Below, piece after piece: positions 1 through 8,835 of a stretch of 64,000 nt of DNA (within the stretch, counting starts at the first letter, position 1; every line of letters begins with the position of its first letter). The notes beneath the pieces were generated by a model. It was given only the letters and a program-made list of their open reading frames with translations. It searched no databases and was not told the DNA's origin. The DNA lies in NCBI GenBank assembly GCA_003021045.1, contig PXRN01000012.1, forward strand, positions 42,957 through 106,956, read 5' to 3'. Made by a program: the position numbers and the translations under genes. The stretch comes from Halobacteriales archaeon QS_4_69_34 (GTDB lineage Archaea > Halobacteriota > Halobacteria > Halobacteriales > Halococcaceae).

Positions 1-308
1 ACCCGCGAGGACTTCCCGTGGACCACCGCGGCGTGGCCGACCGACCCACCTGCTGCCATACAGAGCGCCTGATGGCCCAGACACACTCCGAGGGTGGGAT
101 AGTTGAGGTCGCGGAACACCGGGATCGAGACGCCCGCCTCGGCGGGCGTTCCGGGGCCGGGTGAGACGACGATGCCGTCGGGATCGAGCGCGCGGATTTC
201 CCCGAGGTCGATGGTGTCGTTGCGTACCACCTCGACCGGCGCGTGGACGCCGACACACTGGACGAGATTGTAGACAAAGGAGTCATAGTTGTCGATCACG
301 AGGATCAT
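1..308 (-). CDS. trpG: Anthranilate synthase component II (TrpG), C-terminus cut by the window edge
   Basis: Class-I glutamine amidotransferase subunit that supplies ammonia to TrpE for making anthranilate from chorismate in tryptophan synthesis. The 102 visible residues begin MILVIDNYDSFVYNL, the usual start of the family. The oxyanion-loop region GPGTPAEAG lies near residue 51 and the nucleophile elbow GVCLGHQ has the catalytic Cys at residue 76. The His and Glu of the triad lie beyond the window. The ATG at 308 is the only sensible start. It lies 208 bp downstream of the trpE stop on the same strand, and a small open frame links the two genes through ATGA overlaps. The only reservation is the missing C-terminal half. 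Confidence 0.93.
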   Translation of the reverse strand, partial: MILVIDNYDSFVYNLVQCVGVHAPVEVVRNDTIDLGEIRALDPDGIVVSPGPGTPAEAGVSIPVFRDLNYPTLGVCLGHQALCMAAGGSVGHAAVVHGKSSR

Positions 309-520
309 CGACGCACACCTCTTTCAATCGAGACCTCGCTTCGCGCGCTCGCTCCGTTCGCGTGCTCGCTCGATCCCGGCCAAAGAACCTGCCGGGCGGG
401 AGCCGCGCTCTCGCTGGCCGCCGCTCGCTTCGCTCCCGGAGACACCGGAAAAGGCCGCTCGCTCGGCTGGGCCTCGCTCGCGGGTGTCACACCGGACGCG
501 CCGGACGCAGTGCCGCTCAT
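305..520 (-). CDS. Possible small ORF bridging trpE and trpG (71 aa, doubtful)
   Basis: A 71-codon frame fills the trpE-trpG gap. Its ATG overlaps the trpE stop in an ATGA, and its stop overlaps the trpG start in another ATGA. The product (MSGTASGASG...) is rich in Ala, Ser and Arg, has no recognisable domain, and is not acidic like its neighbours. The underlying DNA contains the GCTCGCTCG-type runs common in haloarchaeal spacers. The junctions are what real coupled genes show; the composition argues against a real protein. It may only keep ribosomes moving from trpE to trpG. Confidence 0.25.
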   Translation of the reverse strand: MSGTASGASGVTPASEAQPSERPFPVSPGAKRAAASESAAPARQVLWPGSSEHANGASARSEVSIERGVRR

Positions 521-1605
521 CGTCCTTCCACGGCGGTTCCGGCCCGCTCGCCGAGTGCGGCATCGACCGCTTCGAGGACGCCGCGGGCCTTGTCGAGCGT
601 CTCGTCGTACTCGCGGTCGGGGTCCGAGTCGTCGACGATCCCCGCACCGACCCGAAGGTGGTACTCCCCCCGGTGTCGGACGAGCGTGCGGATGAGAATC
701 GAGAGCGTCGCCCGCCCGTCGAAGCCGAAGATGCCGGCCGAACCCGTGTAGGGACCACGCCGGGTGGTCTCGACGGCGTCGATCAGTTCCATCGTGCGGG
801 GCTTGGGCGCGCCGGTTATCGTCCCGCCCGGGAAGACGGCCGCGACGGCCTCGGCCAGCCCCGCGTCGGACTCACCGCCGACGCGATCGTCGACGGCAGC
901 GCCGCTCGCGGGTTTGTCGACGGCGGGATCGCCCTCGATCGCGGCCCGTGCGAGTCCGCGGGCGCGCTCGCGTCCGGCCTCGTAGGCGGCGTCCGGGTCG
1001 TCGACGCGCGGGCAGGCCGTCACGCGCAGCGTCGTCTCCACGCCGGCCGCGCTGCCCGCTCCAGCCTCGCTGGCCTGGATTTCCCACGCGGCCACACGGT
1101 CGTAGTGTCCGAGCTGCAGCCGCGGGAGCCCGCGGTCGTCCCGCGCGTCGTCGGGGAGGGATTCGAGTTCGCGGGCGATGTCGTAGGAGAGCCAGCCGAC
1201 GACCCCGCAGGGGTAGGGGATCTCACACGCCCCGCGGACGAGCGTCTCGCCCTCGAGAAACGCCGCGAGCGCGGCCAGGGAGTCCTCCCGATCGCTCCCG
1301 GCAGCATCGGTGTCCCCGTCGTTCTCGACGGTATCGGCGGCATCGCCCCGCTCGGCAGCGTCGGCGGCCTCGACGGTGTGAAACGCGACGGGGTCGACGC
1401 CGAAGTGCCCCCAGCCCGGCCGACCGCCGCCGGTTTCGAGGTAGAACCCGCCCTCGCCCGCGGAGTGTCGCGCCCGCCGGTAGGCCTCGAAGGGGTCGTC
1501 GACGGCGACGCGAACCTCGACGGGGATCCGCGCATCGGCGCGTGCATCGTGGGCCGTCGCCCGGAACGCCTCGCGGGTGGTGTGGACGACCGGCTCCGGG
1601 TTCAC
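517..1605 (-). CDS. trpE: Anthranilate synthase component I (TrpE) with a large in-frame internal deletion
   Basis: TrpE turns chorismate and ammonia into anthranilate together with TrpG. The frame codes for about 362 residues, against roughly 500-530 in haloarchaeal relatives as I know them. The N-terminal regulatory part (residues 1 to about 225) and the last 112 residues are normal, including FPGGTITGAPKPRTM and the end motif VGAGIVDDSDPDREY. Between them only about 24 residues remain (ending GGESDAGLAEA). The central chorismate-binding block is absent: GDTFQ..VSQR, the GTRPRG loop and the EHxMLVDLxRNDLG helix with its catalytic His. A GTG start at 1605 fits a TATA-like GTTAACCC about 25 bp upstream. 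The product is probably inactive; a collapsed assembly or a second trpE elsewhere are alternatives. Confidence 0.85.
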   Translation of the reverse strand: MNPEPVVHTTREAFRATAHDARADARIPVEVRVAVDDPFEAYRRARHSAGEGGFYLETGGGRPGWGHFGVDPVAFHTVEAADAAERGDAADTVENDGDTDAAGSDREDSLAALAAFLEGETLVRGACEIPYPCGVVGWLSYDIARELESLPDDARDDRGLPRLQLGHYDRVAAWEIQASEAGAGSAAGVETTLRVTACPRVDDPDAAYEAGRERARGLARAAIEGDPAVDKPASGAAVDDRVGGESDAGLAEAVAAVFPGGTITGAPKPRTMELIDAVETTRRGPYTGSAGIFGFDGRATLSILIRTLVRHRGEYHLRVGAGIVDDSDPDREYDETLDKARGVLEAVDAALGERAGTAVEGR

Positions 1606-1702
1606 GGCCGGAGTACGACCGAACGGGTTAACGGCGTTGCGGTTCCGCTCGCGGCCCGGATCGCCGTCGACCGATTCGAGGCGTCGGTCGGGTGCTGGAC
1701 GG

Positions 1703-2500
1703 CTACTGTCGGCGAGCCCGCGCGCGCTCGCGCCACCGCTCGATCCGCGACTCGGCGATGTCGGTCCCCGCGGCGAGCTCCTCGGGGTCGGCGTCGGCGA
1801 GGTCGGCGACGGTGTCGACGCCCGCGTCGCCGAGCGCCTCCGTGTAGGAGGGGCCGACGCCCTTGAGATCGTCGACGGGCTGATCGGCCGTGTCGCCCCC
1901 GGCGTCGCTGGGCCCGGCCGCCTCGCCGGGCTCGGTCGCCGAGATGGACCTGTCGTCGGTGTCGGCGATGCTCTCGGTCGAGCCCGACGCGTCCGTCCCG
2001 GCCGCGGCGGCGTCCTCGTCCGCATCGGCCGTCCGACCCCCCTCTCCGGGCCTCGTCGTCTCGGTCCCCGTCTCCGTGTCGGTCTCGCCGGCGGCGTCAA
2101 CGTCGGCGGTTCCCTCGGCCATCCCCCCCGCGTCGGAAGCGTCGGGACTCTCGTTCGGCCCGGCTGCCTCGCCCGGCTCCGCGGCGATGTCGGGATCGTC
2201 GCTCGGGTCGGTGATGCTCTCGGTCGAGCCGGTCGCGTCCCCGCCCTCGGCGACGGGCCCCTCGGAGTCGCCGACCGCGTCCGCGTCGTCGACGGCCGGC
2301 TCGCCGACGGCCGAATCGCTCGGCTCCCGACCGGTGTCGTCGGTGCCTTTCACGGCCGCCTCGGTGTCCGCGGCCGGCTCGGGGTCCGCCCCGCCGCTCG
2401 TGCGCCGATCGCGCCCAGTCGATCCACCGCCCCGGCGGTCGCGCCCGCGGTCCGAGCCGCCAATGCCCAGCAGCGACTTGATCGTGTCGAGCAGCGTCAT
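1703..2500 (-). CDS. Acidic protein with C-terminal helix-hairpin-helix domain
   Basis: 265 aa. A short hydrophobic-basic head (MTLLDTIKSLLGIGG) is followed by about 190 residues of Asp/Glu/Gly/Ala/Thr-rich low-complexity sequence. This part contains a loose internal repeat: GSTESI and EPGEAAGP each occur twice, about 60-75 residues apart. The last 55 residues form a helix-hairpin-helix pair (DDLKGVGPSYTEALGDAG, then DADPEELAAG) of the kind that binds DNA non-specifically through the backbone. The ATG at 2500 is preceded by GGAGG at a spacing of about 5 nt, and a TATA-like TATTTAAG lies over the aroE stop. Its role is unknown; it could be a nucleoid or repair accessory factor. Confidence 0.8.
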   Translation of the reverse strand: MTLLDTIKSLLGIGGSDRGRDRRGGGSTGRDRRTSGGADPEPAADTEAAVKGTDDTGREPSDSAVGEPAVDDADAVGDSEGPVAEGGDATGSTESITDPSDDPDIAAEPGEAAGPNESPDASDAGGMAEGTADVDAAGETDTETGTETTRPGEGGRTADADEDAAAAGTDASGSTESIADTDDRSISATEPGEAAGPSDAGGDTADQPVDDLKGVGPSYTEALGDAGVDTVADLADADPEELAAGTDIAESRIERWRERARARRQ

Positions 2501-2525
2501 ATACCTCCATGGACGCCCCCGGAAC

Positions 2526-3323
2526 TTAAATACGTGCCCGAAGCGCCTCGCCCATCGCCGCCACCGGGGCCTCGCGGCCGGTCCAGCGCTCGAACGCCGC
2601 GACGCCCTGATAGAGCAGCATCCACGTCCCGTCGATCGTCCGCGCGCCCGCCGCCGCGGCCTCCCGGAGCAGTCGCGTCTCGGCGGGCCGGTAGACCGCG
2701 TCCAGCACCGCGAGTCCCCCGTGGAGCGCGTCGGCGGGTACGGGCGATTCGTCGCTTTCCATCCCGACGCTCGTGGCGTTCACCAGCAGGTCGGCGTCGG
2801 CGAGCAGTTCGGGGAGGGCATCGAGGCCGTGGCCCGACGCGGCGTCGATCTCGCCGGCGAGTTCCCGGGCGCGCTCGACGGTGCGGTTGGCGACCGCGAC
2901 CACGACCCCCCTGTCGGCGAGCGCGAACGCCGCCGCCCGGCCCGCACCGCCCGCGCCGACGACCACCGCTCGGCCGGATAGCGAGACGCCGTGGTGGACG
3001 AACGCCCGGCGGACGCCGGCCGCGTCGGTGTTGTGGCCGGTCGGCGTTCGCTCGCCGAGATCGAGCGTGTTGACCGCGCCGATCCGTGCCGCCAGTGCGT
3101 CGGGTTCACAGTGTGTGAGGGCGTCGCGCTTGAACGGGATCGTCACGTTCAGTCCACGGATCCCGAGCGCTCGCGCGCCCTCGATCGCCCCTTCGAACTC
3201 CTCGACCGCGGGCTCGAAGGTGACATACCGGGCGTCCATGCCGAGTTCGCGGTAGGCCGCTTCGTGCATCGGTGGCGAGAGCGAGTGCTCGACCGGACTG
3301 CCGAGGAGACCGAACACCTGCAT
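2526..3323 (-). CDS. aroE: Shikimate dehydrogenase
   Basis: NADP-dependent reduction of 3-dehydroshikimate to shikimate, on the route to chorismate and so to the tryptophan genes beside it. 265 aa, normal length. The substrate-binding start is [20 protein letters not shown]. The catalytic Lys lies in [11 protein letters not shown], the NADP Rossmann loop is [15 protein letters not shown], and NATSVGM and [12 protein letters not shown] are the later family signatures. The start at 3323 is preceded about 28 bp upstream by AGTTTTCC, consistent with a leaderless transcript. It is followed at 25 bp by the HhH gene, so the two may be cotranscribed with trpE. Confidence 0.95.
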   Translation of the reverse strand: MQVFGLLGSPVEHSLSPPMHEAAYRELGMDARYVTFEPAVEEFEGAIEGARALGIRGLNVTIPFKRDALTHCEPDALAARIGAVNTLDLGERTPTGHNTDAAGVRRAFVHHGVSLSGRAVVVGAGGAGRAAAFALADRGVVVAVANRTVERARELAGEIDAASGHGLDALPELLADADLLVNATSVGMESDESPVPADALHGGLAVLDAVYRPAETRLLREAAAAGARTIDGTWMLLYQGVAAFERWTGREAPVAAMGEALRARI

Positions 3324-3540
3324 GGGACGGCGGTGGGGGCGCACGGGGAAAACTCCAGCCGATCGAAGCGGGAATCGGGCCCGTCCGACGCGTACGCCGA
3401 CTTCGGGGGCCGCCGGCGCACACGAGCGCCACGTGCCGGGAATCGCCGACCCGACGAACAGGCGGCGGGTGCTCGGCCGTCCACAGCGGGTCTCCTCGCC
3501 GACGATCGTCCCCAGCCGCGGCCACACCCCCAGAGGAAAG

Positions 3541-3556
3541 CAGAAGACGTATAGTC
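3541..3556 (+). promoter_or_regulatory. Putative TATA promoter of the cation exchanger gene
   Basis: The sequence AAGACGTATAGT, with the TATA core at about 3547-3554, ends some 25 bp before the ATG at 3578. A purine-rich BRE-like stretch (CAGAAG) precedes it. This is the spacing of a leaderless haloarchaeal mRNA. Assigned by position and sequence only. Confidence 0.55.
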
Positions 3557-3577
3557 GGCTCGGGGAAAGGTTCGCCA

Positions 3578-4972
3578 ATGGGTTTTCGGCTCCGTCACCC
3601 CCTCGTCGCGGTCGCCGTCGCCCTCCTGTTGACCGTGCCGTGGATCGTGACGTTCGTCTCCTACGGCGGCTACGGGACCGTCCACCCCGGCGAGAACGTC
3701 ACCCCCGCGATGGCGGTCGCCGTCGCCGGGCTCGCGGTCCTCGGGGCCTCGTTTCTGCTTGCGTGGGGGGCCGAGACCGCCGAGAAGGACGTCCCGCAGG
3801 CGTTTGCCATCGCCGTGCTCGCGGTGCTCGCGGTCGCACCCGAGTACGCCGTCGACGCGCTGTACGCGTGGAACGCCGGCGCGTTCGAGGGCACGGCCCG
3901 GGGCATGCAGAACGCCAACCTCGCGGTCGCCAACATGACCGGCGCGAACCGTATCCTGATCGGACTCGGCTGGTCCGGCATCGCACTCTTCACCGTCTAC
4001 CGGGCGCGTCGCTCGGGCGACGAGGCCGTCGAGCAGCGATCGGGCGTGCTCGCGGACGCCATCACGCTCGATCGGGCCATCGCGCTCGAGATCGTCTTCC
4101 TGCTCGCGGCGACCGCCTTCGCCTTCGTCGTCCCGCTCAGTGGGGCGACGCTGAACGGCGGCGGCGCGGCGGGCGGGATCGGACTGCTCGATACCCTCGT
4201 TCTCGTCGGCCTCTATGTCCTCTATATCGCCATCATCGTCCGCGGCGACACCGACACAGGAGAGGAGCACGTCGGTGTCCCCGCCTACCTCCAGTCGTGG
4301 TCGAAGGGGCCACGGATCGGAAGCGTCCTCGTGCTGTTCGCCTTCTCGGGGGCGATGATCTTCACCGCGGTCGAACCGTTCGCCACGGGCTTAGAGGAGC
4401 TCGGCCTCCAGTACGGTATCCCCGAGTTCTTCATGATCCAGTGGCTCGCACCGCTGGCGAGCGAGAGCCCCGAGCTCATCGTCGTCGCCTACCTCGTCAA
4501 CAAGGCGCGCTCGACGGCGGGGTTCAACGCACTGATCTCCTCGAAGCTCAACCAGTGGACGCTGCTGATCGGGACGCTCGCGGTGGTCTACTCGATCGCG
4601 GCGGGCCACCTCGGGGGGCTCCCCTTCGATCAGAAGCAGGTCGCGGAGATATGGATCACCGCCGCCCAGAGCTTCTTCGCGCTCGCGCTCCTGACGAACT
4701 TCGAGATCACCCTCCGCGAGGCGGTCGCGCTGCTCGTGCTGTTCGTCTCGCAGGTCGGCATCGAGTTCGCGGTCATCCAGACCCTCCCCGAGGCGCAGGC
4801 GACCGCACGCAGCATCGACGTGCTCTACGTCTACACCGCGATCTATCTCCTCCTCGGCGCGTGGCTGTTCTACCGGCGTCGCGAGGCGCTCTACGATCTG
4901 TTCGCGAGGAGTACGGCGACCGCGAAGGGGGCGTTCGGTCGGAAGAGCAGCCGGCCCGAGCGGGCCGATTGA
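3578..4972 (+). CDS. Sodium/calcium (cation/Ca2+) exchanger family membrane protein
   Basis: 464 aa, highly hydrophobic, with about 11 membrane segments arranged in two halves. Each half carries an acidic helix motif in the place of the CaCA alpha repeats: [12 protein letters not shown] near residue 88 and [14 protein letters not shown] near residue 293. The central loop ([12 protein letters not shown]) is hydrophilic, and the C-terminal tail is short and basic. Such proteins exchange Na+ or H+ against Ca2+ or another cation, a natural function in a salt-in organism. The ion specificity cannot be read from the sequence. It stands alone on the plus strand, divergent from aroE, with its own promoter. 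Confidence 0.85.
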   Translation: MGFRLRHPLVAVAVALLLTVPWIVTFVSYGGYGTVHPGENVTPAMAVAVAGLAVLGASFLLAWGAETAEKDVPQAFAIAVLAVLAVAPEYAVDALYAWNAGAFEGTARGMQNANLAVANMTGANRILIGLGWSGIALFTVYRARRSGDEAVEQRSGVLADAITLDRAIALEIVFLLAATAFAFVVPLSGATLNGGGAAGGIGLLDTLVLVGLYVLYIAIIVRGDTDTGEEHVGVPAYLQSWSKGPRIGSVLVLFAFSGAMIFTAVEPFATGLEELGLQYGIPEFFMIQWLAPLASESPELIVVAYLVNKARSTAGFNALISSKLNQWTLLIGTLAVVYSIAAGHLGGLPFDQKQVAEIWITAAQSFFALALLTNFEITLREAVALLVLFVSQVGIEFAVIQTLPEAQATARSIDVLYVYTAIYLLLGAWLFYRRREALYDLFARSTATAKGAFGRKSSRPERAD

Positions 4973-5060
4973 CCGGCCCGCACCGACGTCGACGCGTCGC
5001 CGTCGTCGGCCCTCTCGGGGACGGGAGGGAAGAGTTTTCCACCGTGCGCGCCAGCCCCCG

Positions 5061-6491
5061 ATGATGACCACCCACGAGGTCGACGTGGCCGTCGTCGGCG
5101 CGGGCACGGCGGGCTGTTACGCCGCAGCGACGGTCGCGCGCGCGGGCTACGAGGTCTGCGTCGTCGAGCGCAAATCGGAGTCCGAGACGGGCCACATCGC
5201 CTGTGGCGACGCGCTCAAGGGCGCGGACGCGTTCCCCGACGCCATCCCGAAATCGCACATCGAGCCCGCGTTCACCAACACCGCCGTCGACCACGGGCGC
5301 TTCGAGATCCCCCAGGAGGACGCCGTGCTGGACATCCCGGTGCCGGGCGAGCTCGCGGTCGTCGACCGCTGGGAGTACGGCAAGCTGCTCGTCGAAGCGG
5401 CCGAACGCGCCGGAGCCACGATCCACTATGACACCGTCGTCCAGGACGTGGTTCAGGAGACTGACTCCGGCGGCACGACGGGTACGGGTACGGGTTCGAA
5501 CGCGGACGCGAACGGCTCCGCCGGACGTGTGACCGGTCTGCGCGCGGTCCGTGACGGCGAGCCCGTCGCGTACGACTGCGCGGTCGTGATCGACGGCGCG
5601 GGCGCGCTCTCGGTGCTCCAGGACGAGGCCGACCTCTCGGGGGCGACGTTCGACACGAACGTGGACTACTCGCAGTTCTCCTCGGCCTACCGGGAGGTCA
5701 TCGAGGTCGACTCGCCCGTGGAGTGGGACGACGCCCTCGTGCTCAAGCCCACCGAGCGTGCCGCGGGCTACCTCTGGTATTTCCCGCGCACGCCGACGGA
5801 GATCAACGCCGGACTCGGCTTCCAGATGTCCGAACAGCCCATGCAGCTCGTCGAGGGGTTGAAGCGCGACCTCAGGAATCGGCCGGAGTTCCGGAACGCG
5901 GAGGTGACGGACAAGCTCGGCGCGGCCCTGCCCACCCGCCGACCCTACGACTCGGCGGTCGCACCCGGGTTCGTCGCCGCCGGCGATTCGGCGGGCCACG
6001 TCAACCCCACCACCGGCGGCGGCATCGCCGGGGCGGCCTACGCCGGCACGTACGCCGGCGAGGCCGCCGTCGGGGCCATCGAGGCGGGCGACGTCGGCGA
6101 GGCGGCGCTCTGGGAGTACAACGAGCGCGTGATGGATCACTTCGGCGGACGCTACGCCGCTCTCGACGTCTACAACGTCTTCGTCGGGGCCTCGGGCCTC
6201 GACGACCTGATGGGACTTCTGGCCGCGCTCCCCGCCGAGAAGCTCTCGGAGGCGCTCTACTCGGGCAGCGCGAGCGTCGGCTGGCTCCTGAAGCTGCGCA
6301 CCGCCGTTAGAAGCTTCGGCCACTGGCGGACCCTGTTCGACCTCTATGAAACCAAGCGCCACGCTGACCGGCTCCTCGATCACTACGAGGACTACCCCGA
6401 GCACCCCGAGGAGTTCACCGGCTGGCAGGCCCAGCGCGACGGACTGATGGACGTGATCTACGCGACCACGGGAGCCGAGCACAAGTACTGA
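5061..6491 (+). CDS. Geranylgeranyl reductase family protein (FAD-dependent)
   Basis: 476 aa flavoprotein of the family that saturates the isoprenoid chains of archaeal lipids or related prenyl groups. The FAD-binding fold starts at once (DVAVVGAGTAGCYAA), followed by VVERKSES and the typical GDALKG region. The second FAD motif VAAGDSAGHVNPTTGGGI lies near residue 309. A low-complexity Gly/Thr/Asn insert lies near residues 136-155 (SGGTTGTGTG...), a common haloarchaeal loop. The start is ATGATG at 5061/5064, about 27 bp after AGAGTTTTCC. Digeranylgeranylglycerophospholipid reductase is the likeliest activity, but chlorophyll-type paralogues exist in haloarchaea, so the substrate is inferred. 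Confidence 0.88.
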   Translation: MMTTHEVDVAVVGAGTAGCYAAATVARAGYEVCVVERKSESETGHIACGDALKGADAFPDAIPKSHIEPAFTNTAVDHGRFEIPQEDAVLDIPVPGELAVVDRWEYGKLLVEAAERAGATIHYDTVVQDVVQETDSGGTTGTGTGSNADANGSAGRVTGLRAVRDGEPVAYDCAVVIDGAGALSVLQDEADLSGATFDTNVDYSQFSSAYREVIEVDSPVEWDDALVLKPTERAAGYLWYFPRTPTEINAGLGFQMSEQPMQLVEGLKRDLRNRPEFRNAEVTDKLGAALPTRRPYDSAVAPGFVAAGDSAGHVNPTTGGGIAGAAYAGTYAGEAAVGAIEAGDVGEAALWEYNERVMDHFGGRYAALDVYNVFVGASGLDDLMGLLAALPAEKLSEALYSGSASVGWLLKLRTAVRSFGHWRTLFDLYETKRHADRLLDHYEDYPEHPEEFTGWQAQRDGLMDVIYATTGAEHKY

Positions 6492-6699
6492 AGACCGCTC
6501 CTTTACAGGGAGCCCTTCGTCGCTCGTGTTCCCGGGCACTCGCTCCGCCGAACCCGCTGTAAACCTGGACGAAAGACCCGCGAGCGGACGAACGACCGGA
6601 GGGAGTTCGGGAGCTCGCGGTAGAACCACTCGCCGCCTTGGAGCGGACCATACCCATGCCGACTCGGGTGTAGCGATCGCCAGGTGGCCGCGCCGTCGC

Positions 6700-6894
6700 T
6701 CACTTCTCGGCCAGCCGATCGTAGATGTCGCGGTGCTCGCCCACGTCGTGCTCGATCACCTGCCGAACGACCTCCTGCCGCACCGATGGGCTCTCCATCG
6801 CCTCCGCCAGCGTCGGCTCGCCCGAACGGACCCGCTCGATGGCCTCCCTGACGTCCCCCGAGCGTCGGCCCTGTTCGGTTCCCGTGTGTATCAT
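6700..6894 (-). CDS. Small hypothetical protein (64 aa)
   Basis: An acidic, helical, 64-residue protein: MIHTGTEQGRRSGDV, then a stretch of mixed Glu/Arg heptads (EAIERVRSGEPTLAEAMES) and a C-terminal end HDVGEHRDIYDRLAEK. No signal peptide or membrane segment is visible. The frame stays open further upstream, but the ATG at 6894 gives the most typical haloarchaeal composition. It lies just downstream of the broken doc gene on the same strand, so it might be a leftover partner or an unrelated small protein. I do not recognise a family. Confidence 0.5.
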   Translation of the reverse strand: MIHTGTEQGRRSGDVREAIERVRSGEPTLAEAMESPSVRQEVVRQVIEHDVGEHRDIYDRLAEK

Positions 6895-6946
6895 CGATTG
6901 CACTCGGCGGGCACAATCGTTCGGTTCGTCCGCGATCCGCGGCCGT

Positions 6947-7510
6947 TCACTCCGACGACTCACGATCACCGCCCGAGTCCGCGCCTGAAGCTCCGAGGAT
7001 CGCCGATACGTCGATACGGTTCGTAATATCAGCGAGATGTTCGGTCGCCGCGTCCACCGCGACGAGGTCCTCCCAGACGCCGAGCAGCACCACGATCGCT
7101 TCGATCTCCCGGCCGTAGTCGGGTCGATACCCGTCGGAGAAGTAGAAGTACGCCGTCGACCCCCAGCGCGGTGCGCTTGTTGCCCTCGACGAACGGGTGG
7201 TTCGCAGCGAGCAACCGCAACAGTCCGACGCCCTCTCGTGGGGTTGAAGCTCCGCCTCGTCGGTAGGGTCTTTAAGACTCCTCGGCGTTTCAGGCGAACC
7301 CTCGTGGAGTTCGTCGCCCGTCGCCGAAGTGTCCGTACTCGACGTAATCGAGCGCGGATTCGATTTCGCCACGCGCACGACTGCCGGGTTCGGTCCGCGG
7401 ATCCGCGTCGACGACGGCCTCGTGGATGTCGAGGACGTCTCGAACGTTCGGGTAGCTGAACCCCTCGTCCGACCCCGCTGTCGGCTGGTCGTCGACCGGC
7501 GTCGTGTCAC
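6947..7510 (-). pseudogene. doc: Broken Doc/Fic (death-on-curing) toxin gene
   Basis: Three reading frames together give a Doc protein. Frame one, at about 7508-7300, reads FSYPNVRDVLDIHEAVVDAD and continues to DYVEYGHFGDG, then hits a stop (TGA). Frame two, at about 7220-7150, holds the Fic active-site motif HPFVEGNKRTAL with its catalytic His. Frame three, at about 7150-6947, carries the C-terminus (YFYFSDGYRPDYGREIEAIV...). About 60-70 bp between HFGDG and RLLAANHPF look like an insertion. No start codon is in phase with the first part, and no antitoxin gene is adjacent. In intact relatives Doc phosphorylates EF-Tu or modifies other targets; this copy cannot make the whole protein. Confidence 0.82.
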
Positions 7511-7522
7511 CTTCTCTCCCGG

Positions 7523-8806
7523 TTACGGCCGCCCCTCGGGGAGCCGGGAGATCGCCTCCGTGAGCACCTCGACGCCGATCCCGATCGACGCCTCGTCCAC
7601 GTCGAACGTCGCGGTATGGTGGCCGCCGGGGTGGTCGGTCCCGACGCCGACGTAGCAGGCGAGCCCACCCGCTTCTTGCACCCGCTGCATCAGAAAGGTC
7701 GCGTCCTCGCTGCCGCCGAGGGCGTCGCGCTCCACGGGCGAATCCACGCGCTCGTTCCCGCGTGCGGCGTCGAACACCGCGTCCACGAGTTCCTGATCGC
7801 TTCGCGCGCTCGGGGCCTCGCCTACGGTCGTCAGCGCGACGTCACAGCCGTGTACCGCGGCCGCGTGTTCGAGCACGCGCTCGGCGCGCTCGCGGGTGTA
7901 CTCCATGAGTTCGGTGGTCTCGCCGCGCACTTCGCACTCGGCGAACGCGCTCTCGGGGACGATGTTCGTGGCGGTGCCGCCGCCGACGATCCCGGCGTTC
8001 ACCCGGGTCGCGCCGTCGGCGTGACGCGGGATCGCATACAGGTTCTGGACCGCGGTCGCCATCGCCAGCACGGCGTTGTCGCCCGCCTCCGGCCGTGCGC
8101 CGGCGTGGGACGCACTCCCCGAGAACTCCGCGCGGAGGTGATGCACCGCCAGAAAGTCGTCGATGCCCGCGACCACCTCGCCGGTGGGGTGATCGAGGCC
8201 GACGTGAGTGGCAAAGAGGTAGTCCACGCCGTCGAGGTGGCCCGACTCAGCCATCGTCTTCCCGCCGCCGACGACCTCCTCTGCGGGCTGGAACAGGACC
8301 TTCAGTGTGCCCGCGAAGTCGCTCCCCTTCACGGCTTCGAGCACGCCGATACCGATCGCCGCGTGGGCGTCGTGCCCACAGGCGTGCATCGCGCCGGTCT
8401 CGGAGCGAAAGCCCTCGCGGACGGGGTGGTGCTCGTCGCTCGTCGATTCGGTACGGGGCAGGCCGTCGATGTCGACCCGGAGCGCCACCGTAGGGCCCTC
8501 GCCGCGTTCGAGGACGGCGACCGCTCCCGTGTAGCCGCCGGCGAGCCGGTCGAGAACCCCCTCCTGCGCGCCGGCCGCGCGCGCCCGTTCCATCCAGTCG
8601 TCGAGTTCCTCGGGACCGGGAACGGCCATCCGCTCGCCGTCGGCGAGGGCCTCGGGACCGACGAACAGTCCGTCGACGCCGATCCGTTCGAGCTCCGCGA
8701 CGATCCGTGCGGTGGTGTAGAACTCGCGCCACGCCGGCTCGGGATGGCGGTGGAGGTCGCGCCGGAGCTCGACGAGGCGGTCGTGGGTGCCGGTCGTTCG
8801 GCTCAT
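7523..8806 (-). CDS. M20 family amidohydrolase / N-acyl amino acid hydrolase
   Basis: 427 aa metallopeptidase-fold enzyme of the M20D type that hydrolyses amide bonds of N-acylated or indole-acetyl-like amino acids. Metal-site motifs are visible: RRDLHRHPE near the N-terminus, MHACGHDAHAAIGIG near residue 140 and FQPAEEVVGGG near residue 170. The dimerisation lid follows (HAGARPEAGDNAV), then NIVPESAFAECEVRGE, and HPGGHHTATF near the end. An extra segment of about 35 residues (residues 58-93) is inserted early in the fold compared with simple bacterial relatives. A TATA-like ACTTAATCC lies 28 bp upstream of the start. The natural substrate is unknown. Confidence 0.85.
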   Translation of the reverse strand: MSRTTGTHDRLVELRRDLHRHPEPAWREFYTTARIVAELERIGVDGLFVGPEALADGERMAVPGPEELDDWMERARAAGAQEGVLDRLAGGYTGAVAVLERGEGPTVALRVDIDGLPRTESTSDEHHPVREGFRSETGAMHACGHDAHAAIGIGVLEAVKGSDFAGTLKVLFQPAEEVVGGGKTMAESGHLDGVDYLFATHVGLDHPTGEVVAGIDDFLAVHHLRAEFSGSASHAGARPEAGDNAVLAMATAVQNLYAIPRHADGATRVNAGIVGGGTATNIVPESAFAECEVRGETTELMEYTRERAERVLEHAAAVHGCDVALTTVGEAPSARSDQELVDAVFDAARGNERVDSPVERDALGGSEDATFLMQRVQEAGGLACYVGVGTDHPGGHHTATFDVDEASIGIGVEVLTEAISRLPEGRP

Positions 8807-8835
8807 GGCGTGGCCGAAAGTCGCCGTGGATTAAG

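Noticed and set aside
1606..2100. Extension of trpE upstream to 2100
   Set aside because: It would overlap most of the helix-hairpin-helix gene in another frame and translates to Pro/Arg/Thr-rich sequence. The GTG at 1605 fits the family start and a TATA box.
3324..3578. Extension of aroE to an ATG at 3578
   Set aside because: AroE starts at [11 protein letters not shown]. The extra residues have no counterpart in the family and would run through the aroE promoter and into that of the divergent exchanger.
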